DNA from: a bacterium
Lineage (GTDB): Bacteria; SZUA-79; Acidulodesulfobacterales; Acidulodesulfobacteraceae
Direction of reading: 5' to 3'
Assembly: GCA_021784835.1 (NCBI GenBank)
Contig: JAJYHI010000056.1
Coordinates: 1-20,900, forward strand
Length of the DNA stretch: 20,900 nucleotides
Under the pieces are notes generated by a model. It had not been told where the DNA came from. It worked only from the letters and a program-made list of their open reading frames with translations, and searched no databases. The translations under genes and the position numbers were made by a program. How positions within the stretch are numbered: the stretch's first letter is position 1; every line of letters begins with the position of its first letter. Positions 12,505 through 20,293 of the stretch are shown piece by piece.

Positions 12505-14043
12505 ATGAAAAGGCCGTTTAGGTTGGGAATTATCGATGCCGGAAGCAATTCCATAAAACTTCAGATAGTAGAGGCAAAAGACGGAAGCTATAACGTTATA
12601 GACGAATATAAAGTTGCGGCGAGAATAGGAGACGACTGCTTCAGGACCGGATATATAACCGGCGAATCCAAAGAAAATCTTTTTAAAGCGCTAAAGTATA
12701 TAAAAAAAATCATCGAATTAAATGAAACCGATGCGATAAGAGCGGTTGGAACGGCGGTTTTCAGATACGCAAAAAATAAAGAAGAGATAGCGTCGGAAAT
12801 AAAAAAAACCTGCGGCATAGACTTAGATATAATAAGCGGAAAGGAAGAAGCAAGGCTATCGTATTTAGCCGTTTCAAGCAATTTTAATCTGGATAAATCC
12901 AATTCCGTAATAGCCGATATCGGCGGAGGGAGCGCAGAAATTAACTTAGTCGAGCGCGGAAAGATTTTAAAATCGGCAAGTACGGCGCTTGGGTGCCTGA
13001 GGCTTAAAAACGATTTTTCTAAGGAATGTCCGCCGTATAATTTGGAAATATCGGCGATGAAGGCTTTCATAAAAGAAAGTCTGGCCGGTTTCGGCGATAC
13101 CGGTTTCGGCGAGGCAATTTGTACAGGCGGAACCGTAAATAATCTGGCGGCGGTTTGTTGCATTATTGGCAATAAAAAGCCCGATTCCAGAATAAACTAT
13201 GTTCCCAAGCCGTTCCTGAAAGATTTTATCGACGCAAATAAAAACAGTTCAGCCGCCGATATAAAAAAGATAAAGGCGGTAGATGCGGCGAGAGCCGATA
13301 TTATCGTTACTGCGGCTGTCATACTTTACGAAATAATTACCCATTTCCGCCTTAAAGGATTCTATTCGTTTGCCGGAGGATTAAGGAATGGGCTTTTGCT
13401 GGATGAGTTAAACAAAAGGGGAGTTACTATGGCGGTTAAAAAAAATTACGAAAAAAATTATGAAGCGGCATTTCCGTTTTTAATGTTCAGCGAAATCGGC
13501 AATAAATTTAACTTTGACGAAGAACATGCAAAACAGGTCGCCTATTTATCCGAAAAACTTTTCTACGCGTTAGAAGAATCATACGGCATCGCAAAAGAAT
13601 ACCTTAAGTATCTTATAGCCGCCGCAATGCTTCACGATATCGGAAACTTCGTTTCTCTGTCCAAGCATCATAAACATTCGCTTTATTTGATAAAAAATAT
13701 CGACTTGGCGGGTTTCAGCGATTACGAAAAGGCAATAATCGCCAATATAGCAAGATACCATAGAAAAAGCCTTCCTAAAAAAAATCACGATATTTACGGC
13801 GATATAAGGGAAGGAGATATAGACGCGGTTATTAAGCTTGCATCGATACTAAGGGTTGCCGATGCCCTCGACAGGGAGCACAAGGGAAATGTGGAGGATA
13901 TAAAGCCGAGGGTTACGGATAAAATTATTGCGCTTAATCCTGTTTACGAAGGGGATATTCCTTTGGAAACCGAAGCCTTAGAGACTAAAAAAGACTTGAT
14001 GGAAAAAATTACGGGAAAGCGCGTGTATCTTAATGCTCGATGA
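12505..14043 (+). CDS. ppx: Exopolyphosphatase (Ppx/GppA family) with C-terminal HD domain
   Basis: The protein is 512 aa, full length for the family. The actin-like ATPase fold shows IIDAGSNSIKLQIVEA (phosphate loop 1, D11), GKEEARLSYLAV with the probable catalytic E115, ADIGGGSAEI (D138-E145, phosphate loop 2) and CTGGTVNNLAA. The C-terminal half is an HD domain (LHDIGNF, H377-D378, and a following HHKHS). Ppx removes terminal phosphate from polyphosphate; GppA-type members also hydrolyse pppGpp. Lying between a CHAD gene and ppk1, it most likely degrades polyphosphate. RBS CGGAGAA precedes the ATG. The stop overlaps the next start by 4 nt. Confidence 0.9.
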   Translation: MKRPFRLGIIDAGSNSIKLQIVEAKDGSYNVIDEYKVAARIGDDCFRTGYITGESKENLFKALKYIKKIIELNETDAIRAVGTAVFRYAKNKEEIASEIKKTCGIDLDIISGKEEARLSYLAVSSNFNLDKSNSVIADIGGGSAEINLVERGKILKSASTALGCLRLKNDFSKECPPYNLEISAMKAFIKESLAGFGDTGFGEAICTGGTVNNLAAVCCIIGNKKPDSRINYVPKPFLKDFIDANKNSSAADIKKIKAVDAARADIIVTAAVILYEIITHFRLKGFYSFAGGLRNGLLLDELNKRGVTMAVKKNYEKNYEAAFPFLMFSEIGNKFNFDEEHAKQVAYLSEKLFYALEESYGIAKEYLKYLIAAAMLHDIGNFVSLSKHHKHSLYLIKNIDLAGFSDYEKAIIANIARYHRKSLPKKNHDIYGDIREGDIDAVIKLASILRVADALDREHKGNVEDIKPRVTDKIIALNPVYEGDIPLETEALETKKDLMEKITGKRVYLNAR

Positions 14044-15572
14044 AACCTAATATTTTTGGAATAGTAGATATAGGGGCGGGCGGTATAAGATGCCAAATTT
14101 CGGAGGTTTCAAAAAATTCGGATGCCGGATGGAATATAAAGACCATCGAACATATAATTTTTCCGTTGAGTATCGGAATGGATACGTTTCTAAAAAAATA
14201 TATTACTTTCGATACCGTTTACCGCGCCGCCGAGATTTTTAACAAGATTAAGTTGAAATTTAAAGAATATAATATAACCGTAAACTATAGAGCGGTATGT
14301 ACGAGCGCCGTCAGAGACGCAGAAAATAAACATTTTTTTATAAACCATGTAAGAGTTAAGACGGGTATAGAACTTGAGATAATAGATGAAAACGACGAAC
14401 TTTATATAAAATATCTGGGAGTAAGCGAAACTCTTAAGGGATTTAAAAAATTAGAAAGCAAAGGGGCAGTATTAGTTAATTTATCAAGCGGAAACGTAGG
14501 GATCGATATCAGAAAAAATAAAATCAGCCTGTTTTCATCGACACTTCCTTACGGCGCGCTCAGAATTTACCAATTGTTCAGCGATATTGAGGAAAGGGTT
14601 AAATACAGAGCCTACGAGCAATATATAAATAAGCTTGTCTTACTGCTTAAAAAAAGCTGTGCCGAATACGATAAAATCACGTCGGTCATAGGTTCCGATA
14701 CTTCCACCGGCCTGCTGTTGGAAATATTCAAACCGGAAGGACATTTTTTGGATATTTCCAACCTGACGGAACTTTATTCAAAAATAAAAACTATCCCTAT
14801 TCCTGAAATCTGCGCTAAAATTTCTATAAACGATTACGACGCCAAGATTTTAAAGCCCGTTTTATATGTTTATATATCTATAATGAAATCGGTCGGAGAT
14901 AAAAAACTTTACTTTTCCGACCAGAACTTTTCCGACCAGCTTACGCGGTTTTATCTTATAAAAACGAAAGAAAAGAAATTTAATAAAAAATTAATAGAAT
15001 ATTTTTTTTACTTCGGAAAAAAATTTAACCTCGACGAGAAACATGCAGGACATGTTCTTATGTTTTCCGAAAAAATACGGCGTTCGCTGAAAAATATTCT
15101 TATTATTAAGCCGGACGAGCGGACCGCCCTTATCGGTTCGGCTGTTCTTCACGATATAGGCTATTATACGAATATAAACGACCACCATGAATATTCTTAC
15201 AGAATAATTAATTCCTTGAATATCCCCGGTTTAAACAGGGAGATACTAGAAAATATAGCATTTTGCGCATTTTTTCATGGAGATAGAAAATATTTTCCTT
15301 CGGATATAGCGAATTATCGGATAAGTCCGGAAAGAGAGCTTACCGTAAAAAAGGTAATCTCGATTTTAAAGATAGCCGATGCTTTAGACGCCAGCCATAT
15401 GCAATTAATAAAGGATATAAACATAGAAGTGCTGGATAAAGCCGTAAGGATTACGGCAGTTTCATCGGTTACACCTTTTCTCGAGATAAAGTTTTTTAAA
15501 GCTAAATCGACGGATTTTCTCGAAACCTTCGGTATTCCGGTAGAGCTTGCCGTAAAACTTGATTATGAATAG
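14040..15572 (+). CDS. Second Ppx/GppA-like protein with degenerate active-site loop and intact HD domain
   Basis: The 510-aa protein is a paralogue of the preceding gene product with the same architecture. The first loop is VDIGAGGIRCQI (D10; the S-N-S of the active copy is replaced by A-G-G). The second loop, DIGGGSAE in the neighbour, reads NLSSGNVG (147-154), so Asp becomes Asn and Glu becomes Gly. The GTGG(T) segment is replaced by IGSDTSTGLLL. The HD domain keeps LHDIGYY (H371-D372) and HHEYS. I infer that its phosphatase site is weak or dead while the HD site may work. It could be a regulatory partner of Ppx, or bind polyphosphate or a nucleotide. Overlaps of 4 nt upstream and 8 nt (14 nt if the TTG is used) downstream imply tight coupling. 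Confidence 0.85.
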   Translation: MKPNIFGIVDIGAGGIRCQISEVSKNSDAGWNIKTIEHIIFPLSIGMDTFLKKYITFDTVYRAAEIFNKIKLKFKEYNITVNYRAVCTSAVRDAENKHFFINHVRVKTGIELEIIDENDELYIKYLGVSETLKGFKKLESKGAVLVNLSSGNVGIDIRKNKISLFSSTLPYGALRIYQLFSDIEERVKYRAYEQYINKLVLLLKKSCAEYDKITSVIGSDTSTGLLLEIFKPEGHFLDISNLTELYSKIKTIPIPEICAKISINDYDAKILKPVLYVYISIMKSVGDKKLYFSDQNFSDQLTRFYLIKTKEKKFNKKLIEYFFYFGKKFNLDEKHAGHVLMFSEKIRRSLKNILIIKPDERTALIGSAVLHDIGYYTNINDHHEYSYRIINSLNIPGLNREILENIAFCAFFHGDRKYFPSDIANYRISPERELTVKKVISILKIADALDASHMQLIKDINIEVLDKAVRITAVSSVTPFLEIKFFKAKSTDFLETFGIPVELAVKLDYE

Positions 15573-17586
15573 CGTTAACGTTTATAACAACAGGGAATTG
15601 AGCTGGCTCGATTTTAACGAAAGAGTGCTTATGCAGGCGGCAGGAGGAACCGTTCCGCTATGCGAAAGGCTAAAATTTTTGGCGATACATTCCGCCAATC
15701 TCGACGAGTTTTTCATGATAAGGGTAGCCGGGCTAAAGGATTTAGTATCGGCAGGTTATAAAGAAAGAGATATATCAGGCTTTAATCCGTCCGAAATATT
15801 AAACGAAATTTCCCTTAGAGTTCATAAGCAGATTGAGGAAAGCTCTTCAATTTTTAACGCCTTAGTTCCCGAACTTTCAATGCTTAAGATTTTTATATTT
15901 CCGGCAGAGCCTTTCGATATGGAAATCTTAGACGAAATATTCTACTCCGAAATATCGCCTGTAATAACCCCTCTTATGATTTCGGAAATAGAGAAAATAC
16001 CGTTTATTTTTAACCTGAAATTATGTTTTTTCGTAGAACTCGAACGCGAAAACAGGGTATTAAATTCTTTGATTATAATTCCAGAAAACGTAAAGAAGGT
16101 TTATAAAATTAAAAAATCTAAAAAATCATATTATTTTACTCCGGAAAACATTATAGAAAGATATATAGATAAAATATTTCCTGGATACGCGGTAAAGGAT
16201 TATTTTTTATTCAGGGTAACCAGAAACGCCGATTTGCCTATAAAACACGAGGATGTGGAAGACCTTTTGTCCGCAATAGAAGAAAACATTTCGGCCAGAA
16301 AATGGAGCAACATCGTAAGGGTCGAAATCGACAGAGAAATTACGGATGCTTTAATGAATAAAATAAAATATTATTTAGGGATAAACGGGGATTATGAAGA
16401 TAAAGATATATACATAACGAGCCGCCCCCTTAATCTGTCGTTTCTGTTTAATATTAAAGAAGAAAGCAGCGGCCTATATTACAAGCCCTTCAAACCGGCA
16501 ATTCCCGATTACCTGAAAAATAAAAGTATTTTCGCTCTCGCAAAAAAGAAAGATATTCTGCTTTTCAGACCGTGCAACGATTTTAAAATTATATCTAAGT
16601 GGATTGCCGAGGCTGGAAACGATAAAAACGTGCTTTCGATAAAGATGACTTTATACAGGACGGATAAAAACTCCAGAATAGTTGAAGCGCTGGCAAATGC
16701 GGCATTAAAAGGAAAGCACGTATGCGTGGTAGTAGAACTCAAAGCGAGGTTCGACGAAGAGAAAAACGTAAAATGGGCTAAGAAACTGGAAGAAGCAGGA
16801 TGCATCGTGACTTATGGTTTTTCCGATAAAAAAATACATGCGAAAATATTTCTTGCGACAAGAAAAGAAGAAGGTAAAATCGTAAGATATGCCCATATTT
16901 CTACCGGAAACTACAACGAATATACCGCAAATATTTATACGGATATAGATTATATCACCGCCGAAGAAGAAGCCTGCGCGGAAATATCGAATATGTTCAA
17001 TTATATGACGGGCTACTCCGACATATTTAAATGGAGCAGAATAAAGTTATCCCCTATAAATTTAAGGCAAACGCTTTCGGAACTGATAGATTTTGAAATA
17101 AGCGAGGCTAAAGCCGGTAAGCGCGCAGAAATAATAATTAAGGTAAATTCGGTTTTCGACGCTGAAATTACCGATAAAATTTACTCGGCAAGCGCAGAAG
17201 GAGTTTTCGTAAAACTAATAGTCAGGGGTATATGTTCGATAAAACCGGGAATAAAAGGTTTGAGCGAAAATATAGAGATAAAAAGCATAATAGGAAGGTT
17301 TTTGGAACATGCAAGGATATTCTATTTTTATGCCGGCGGAAAGGAAAGAGTTTTTATCTCTACCGCGGATTTGATGACGAGAAATCTTGATAAAAGAATA
17401 GAGCTGTTTTTTGAAATTAAGGATGCGAAGTCTAAAAACCTGCTTATGAATATACTGGAATGCAATATTAAAGACAATGTAAAATCATGGTATCTTAGGA
17501 ACGGGGCTTATGCGGAGGCAGAACTCAATGACCTTAAATTTAACTGTCAGGAACGCATCTGTTTCAAGCCGGCAAAGCGGCATTAA
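15565..17586 (+). CDS. ppk1: Polyphosphate kinase Ppk1
   Basis: The protein is 673 aa, near the usual about 690. The N-terminal domain NRELSWLDFNERVLMQAA and LDEFFMIRVAGL are diagnostic. The catalytic region holds ARFDEEKNVKWAKKLEEAG, the phosphorylated histidine H425 in KKIHAKIF, the second conserved histidine H582 in FLEHARIFYF, and STADLMTRNLDKRIELFFEI. Ppk1 reversibly makes polyphosphate from the gamma-phosphate of ATP, often near the membrane. The start chosen is the ATG at 15565; a TTG two codons upstream (15559) is also possible, and neither has a clear RBS because the gene overlaps the previous one. It is the last gene of the operon, so the same transcript makes and degrades polyphosphate. 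No obvious intrinsic terminator follows before the next promoter. Confidence 0.95.
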   Translation: MNSVNVYNNRELSWLDFNERVLMQAAGGTVPLCERLKFLAIHSANLDEFFMIRVAGLKDLVSAGYKERDISGFNPSEILNEISLRVHKQIEESSSIFNALVPELSMLKIFIFPAEPFDMEILDEIFYSEISPVITPLMISEIEKIPFIFNLKLCFFVELERENRVLNSLIIIPENVKKVYKIKKSKKSYYFTPENIIERYIDKIFPGYAVKDYFLFRVTRNADLPIKHEDVEDLLSAIEENISARKWSNIVRVEIDREITDALMNKIKYYLGINGDYEDKDIYITSRPLNLSFLFNIKEESSGLYYKPFKPAIPDYLKNKSIFALAKKKDILLFRPCNDFKIISKWIAEAGNDKNVLSIKMTLYRTDKNSRIVEALANAALKGKHVCVVVELKARFDEEKNVKWAKKLEEAGCIVTYGFSDKKIHAKIFLATRKEEGKIVRYAHISTGNYNEYTANIYTDIDYITAEEEACAEISNMFNYMTGYSDIFKWSRIKLSPINLRQTLSELIDFEISEAKAGKRAEIIIKVNSVFDAEITDKIYSASAEGVFVKLIVRGICSIKPGIKGLSENIEIKSIIGRFLEHARIFYFYAGGKERVFISTADLMTRNLDKRIELFFEIKDAKSKNLLMNILECNIKDNVKSWYLRNGAYAEAELNDLKFNCQERICFKPAKRH

Positions 17587-17625
17587 TGACCCGATGCCCT
17601 AACGCCTTTGCGGAATGCAATGAAG

Positions 17626-17669
17626 TTAATGTTACGAAAATTTAACATAAACGTCATAAAACCGTAATA
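17626..17669 (+). repeat. 44-bp exact repeat, copy 2
   Basis: This is identical to 11499-11542 over the complete hexamer array. The flanking bases differ at both ends, so the repeat unit coincides with the regulatory site and not with a larger duplication. Confidence 0.93.
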
Positions 17670-17684
17670 TTCATTTGATAAAAT
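17631..17684 (+). promoter_or_regulatory. Pho-box array and -10 box of the phosphate-transporter operon
   Basis: GTTACG 17631-17636, TTAACA 17642-17647, GTCATA 17653-17658 and GTAATA 17664-17669 have an 11-bp period, then 9 nt, then TAAAAT at 17679-17684. The start site is expected near 17691, about 30 nt before the zinc-ribbon ATG. A phosphate transporter in the operon behind it is the strongest functional support for calling these arrays Pho boxes. Confidence 0.82.
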
Positions 17685-17721
17685 TAGTGAATATAAACAT
17701 ATAAATAAGGAGGCGGCATAA

Positions 17722-17991
17722 ATGGAAAATCCTGCATTTCTTGATAATTTAGTGAAAAGCGCAAGCCAGAACGCTGTTTTGATGAGGTCAAAATTTCTCA
17801 ATATTATCAAAAGGCAGATAAAATTCAGTCCGTCTAAACGCTGCATTATGAACGTCAAATGCGGGTGCGATGAAAATAATTTCGACGTTCTTGTTACGGA
17901 AGAAGATATAGGAAGGGTTTACGACAGGTTTGCCAAAAAATGTCCTGCTTGCGGCGAAAATATCAAAATTAATTTTAACTTTAAAAGTTAA
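17722..17991 (+). CDS. Small zinc-ribbon protein 2, paralogue of zinc-ribbon protein 1
   Basis: The 89-aa cytoplasmic protein has C47-x-C49 and C74-xx-C77, the same metal site as the protein at 7452-7697. The homologous part runs from about residue 35 (FSP) to the end, with CGC, NFDV, GRVYDRF, KKC and ACGENI blocks. The N-terminal 34 residues are unrelated to the paralogue and are predicted helical. A strong AAGGAGG RBS precedes the ATG. It is the first gene of an operon with a phosphate transporter 41 nt downstream, and both it and its paralogue sit immediately behind Pho-type promoters. That co-occurrence suggests a role in phosphate-starvation physiology. No family name is recognised, and whether the metal is zinc is inferred from the ribbon-like cysteine pattern. 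Confidence 0.8.
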   Translation: MENPAFLDNLVKSASQNAVLMRSKFLNIIKRQIKFSPSKRCIMNVKCGCDENNFDVLVTEEDIGRVYDRFAKKCPACGENIKINFNFKS

Positions 17992-18032
17992 ATGGGGTTA
18001 ATAAAACCTTAATTTTAAAGGGGGATTTATTT

Positions 18033-19475
18033 ATGGAAACGGCTAAAGATTTAAGGAGCGAACTGTTGAATAAGGTTGACGAAGTTGACCTTGTAAAGCA
18101 TCACTTCAGGACTATGTTTACGGCGGGAATGGGTTTTTTTACCGATGCCTACGACCTTTTCATAATCGGGGTCGTTATTGCATTACTCACGCCTATATGG
18201 CATCTTACTACTTCGGAAATCGCGCTCCTTGGAGGCTCATCGTTGATTGCGGCGGCGTTTGGAGCATATATTTTCGGAAGGGTTTCGGATATTTTCGGCA
18301 GAAAAGCGATATACGGGCTGGAGGTAATTATTTTGACCATAGGTGCGATAGGTTCGGCGTTTTCGCAGGATATTACCCAGCTTATAATATGGAGGATTGT
18401 TTTAGGTATAGGCATTGGAGGCGATTATCCTATAAGCGCGATAATAATGAGCGAATATTCTAACAGAAAAGACAGGGGAAAATTAGTTTCTATGGTTTTT
18501 TCGCTTCAGGGCATAGGGCTTATCGTCGGTCCGATGGCGGCTATCCTTATTTTAATGCTGGGGGTTCCGCACGATATGGCGTGGAGAATACTGCTCGGAT
18601 TAGGCGCCATACCTGCCGCAAGCGTAATATATTTAAGAAGAAAGATTAAAGAAACTCCTTATTACAGCCTTGGAGTAAAAGGCGACGTTTCCAACACCGT
18701 GGCTGCGGTTAACGACCTAACCGGAGCAAAGATTAAAATAGACGGCAATACGGCATCTAATTCAGCGGATGTCAATGGAAACGGCGGAGGCGTTAAATTA
18801 AAAACAAAATGGCATGATATGTTTAAATATCCTAATAATTTAAGGCTTCTTGGAACGGCTGGGTCATGGTTTTTATTAGACTGGGCTTTTTACGGAAATT
18901 CAATAAGCTGGCCGCTCGTTATGAAGTCTGTCATGCCGCACGGGACATTTATCCAGAGCCTTGCCCTCTCCACAATCGTTTTCATAGTTTTCGCCGCTCC
19001 TTTTTACTGGATAGCGGCATTCAGCATGGATAAGCTCGGCAGGAAATTTATTCAGATTCTGGGTTTTCTTGGGATGGCGATATGCTATCTTATAATTTCC
19101 CTCACAAGTTTCGGCGGGTATGAACTTATTCCGGCGATGTTCATTCTCGTATTCGGCTTAAGCTATGTCTTTGTGGAATTTGGACCTAATACTACTACTT
19201 TTGTTTATCCGTCCGAGGTTTTTCCGACTCCTATAAGGGGGTTCGGAGACGGTATATCGGCAGGAACCGGAAAGGTGGGCGCATTTTTAGGAACCTTATT
19301 ATTTCCTTTCCTTATGGTTACCATCAAAGTTCAGGGAACTTTTATGGTTCTTGTAGTAATTTCGTTCCTTGGGGCGATTCTTACGGCTTTTGCCCTTCCT
19401 GAGACTAAAGAAATGTCTTTAAGGGACGCAGCAGAAGAAGAAAAATACGTCGAAGAGGGCAGTCCCGCAATATGA
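18033..19475 (+). CDS. PHS-family (MFS) inorganic phosphate:H+ symporter
   Basis: The 480-aa protein has the pattern of 12 transmembrane helices of the major facilitator superfamily. GMGFFTDAYDLFIIGV (D38, D41), GIGGDYPISAIIMSEY (D131) and RDRGKLVSMVFSLQG match the Pho84-like PHS signature closely. The central cytoplasmic loop (about residues 210-250) is long and rich in Asn and Gly. The C-terminal half has FGPNTTTFVYPSEVFPTPIRG, also typical. It imports phosphate driven by the proton gradient, a low-energy route fitting an acid or otherwise H+-rich habitat. RBS GGGGG lies before the ATG. It is the second gene of the Pho-box operon and overlaps the PHP gene by 4 nt. Related MFS sugar or organic-acid carriers are a less likely alternative. 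Confidence 0.9.
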   Translation: METAKDLRSELLNKVDEVDLVKHHFRTMFTAGMGFFTDAYDLFIIGVVIALLTPIWHLTTSEIALLGGSSLIAAAFGAYIFGRVSDIFGRKAIYGLEVIILTIGAIGSAFSQDITQLIIWRIVLGIGIGGDYPISAIIMSEYSNRKDRGKLVSMVFSLQGIGLIVGPMAAILILMLGVPHDMAWRILLGLGAIPAASVIYLRRKIKETPYYSLGVKGDVSNTVAAVNDLTGAKIKIDGNTASNSADVNGNGGGVKLKTKWHDMFKYPNNLRLLGTAGSWFLLDWAFYGNSISWPLVMKSVMPHGTFIQSLALSTIVFIVFAAPFYWIAAFSMDKLGRKFIQILGFLGMAICYLIISLTSFGGYELIPAMFILVFGLSYVFVEFGPNTTTFVYPSEVFPTPIRGFGDGISAGTGKVGAFLGTLLFPFLMVTIKVQGTFMVLVVISFLGAILTAFALPETKEMSLRDAAEEEKYVEEGSPAI

Positions 19476-20188
19476 AATATTCAAAGGCGGATACGCACAT
19501 TCATACCAGTTACAGCGACGGGAATAATTCTCCGGAGGATATCGTAGAGGCGGCATCGGGCAGGCTCGACGTAATCGCCGTAACCGACCACAACAGGATT
19601 AAGGGCGCTTTTAAAGCAAAAGAATATGCGTTAAAAAACAGTTTCCTTGAGGTGGACGTTATTATCGGAGAAGAGATTTCTACGAAAAACGGGCATGTCG
19701 TAGGGCTGTTTTTAGAAAATAAGATAATACCCGGCAAAACAGCTCAGGAAACAATCGACGAAATACATTCGCAAGGGGGGCTTGCAATAGCTCCCCATCC
19801 TTATTATTTCGTTTCTTACGCCGAAAAAGGTTACGCGCCTATAAGGAAGCTTTTGTCCGAGCTTGATTTCGATGCGGTAGAAGTTATTAATAATTCCAGC
19901 ACGTTTTCAATTTTTTCAAATGCGGCCGCTTCCCTTGCAAATGTATCCATAGGGCTTCCTCAGCTCGGAGTAAGCGACGCGCACAGAAGCGATTTTATAG
20001 GCAAAGGTTATACGGGTTTTTACGGAAAAACGGCTTTAGATTTAAGGTCGCAGATAAAAGATAAGAAAACCACCGCACATTTTAACCGCTATTCCCTTCA
20101 GGAGTTTAAACTCAATACCGTCCAGTCCGCAAAATCTTTTTATTTTTATTTCTTCGGAAAGAAGGACGGCGGCAAAGACCTTGCTTAA
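19472..20188 (+). CDS. PHP-domain metal-dependent phosphoesterase (TrpH / RNase AM-like)
   Basis: The 238-aa protein is a single PHP domain. Metal-ligand motifs are ADTHIHTSYSDG (H9, H11, D16), AVTDHN (D39, H40), GEEISTKNGHVVGLF (E67, H75), APHPY and GVSDAH near residue 170. The closest families hydrolyse nucleoside 3',5'-bisphosphates or short RNA 5' ends (YciV/TrpH type). In this operon it may help salvage phosphate from nucleotides, but the substrate is not readable from sequence. The 4-nt ATGA overlap with the transporter gene indicates coupled translation. The stop codon lies within a GGCGGC...GCCGCC inverted repeat (20169-20196 region) that could help end transcription, although no T-run follows. 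Confidence 0.83.
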   Translation: MKYSKADTHIHTSYSDGNNSPEDIVEAASGRLDVIAVTDHNRIKGAFKAKEYALKNSFLEVDVIIGEEISTKNGHVVGLFLENKIIPGKTAQETIDEIHSQGGLAIAPHPYYFVSYAEKGYAPIRKLLSELDFDAVEVINNSSTFSIFSNAAASLANVSIGLPQLGVSDAHRSDFIGKGYTGFYGKTALDLRSQIKDKKTTAHFNRYSLQEFKLNTVQSAKSFYFYFFGKKDGGKDLA

Positions 20189-20217
20189 CACGCCGCCAAT
20201 GCTAATAATTTAAAATA

Positions 20218-20242
20218 TATAACATATTTATTATATGTTATA
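20218..20242. other. AT-only perfect inverted repeat upstream of rdgB
   Basis: TATAACATAT (20218-20227) and ATATGTTATA (20233-20242) pair perfectly around TTATT. A third related half-site AACATATA lies at 20253-20260. It is 52 nt ahead of the rdgB start. Without GC pairs it is a weak terminator and may be an operator or a promoter-associated palindrome. Confidence 0.35.
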
Positions 20243-20293
20243 ATAACTTAATAACATATAAGGCAAAATAGCATTCTTTAAAAATAGAAAGAT

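Noticed and set aside
11640..12554. Open frames on the minus strand opposite the CHAD and Ppx genes
   Set aside because: They are rich in Ser, Phe and Leu, have no motifs or RBS, and lie fully opposite well-supported genes, so they are reading shadows.
17583..17858. Minus-strand frame across the Pho-box array and zinc-ribbon gene 2
   Set aside because: It covers a clear promoter and the start of a paralogous gene with a strong RBS on the plus strand.
20169..20196. GGCGGC...GCCGCC around the PHP stop codon as an intrinsic terminator
   Set aside because: The stem is short with a long loop and there is no following T-run.
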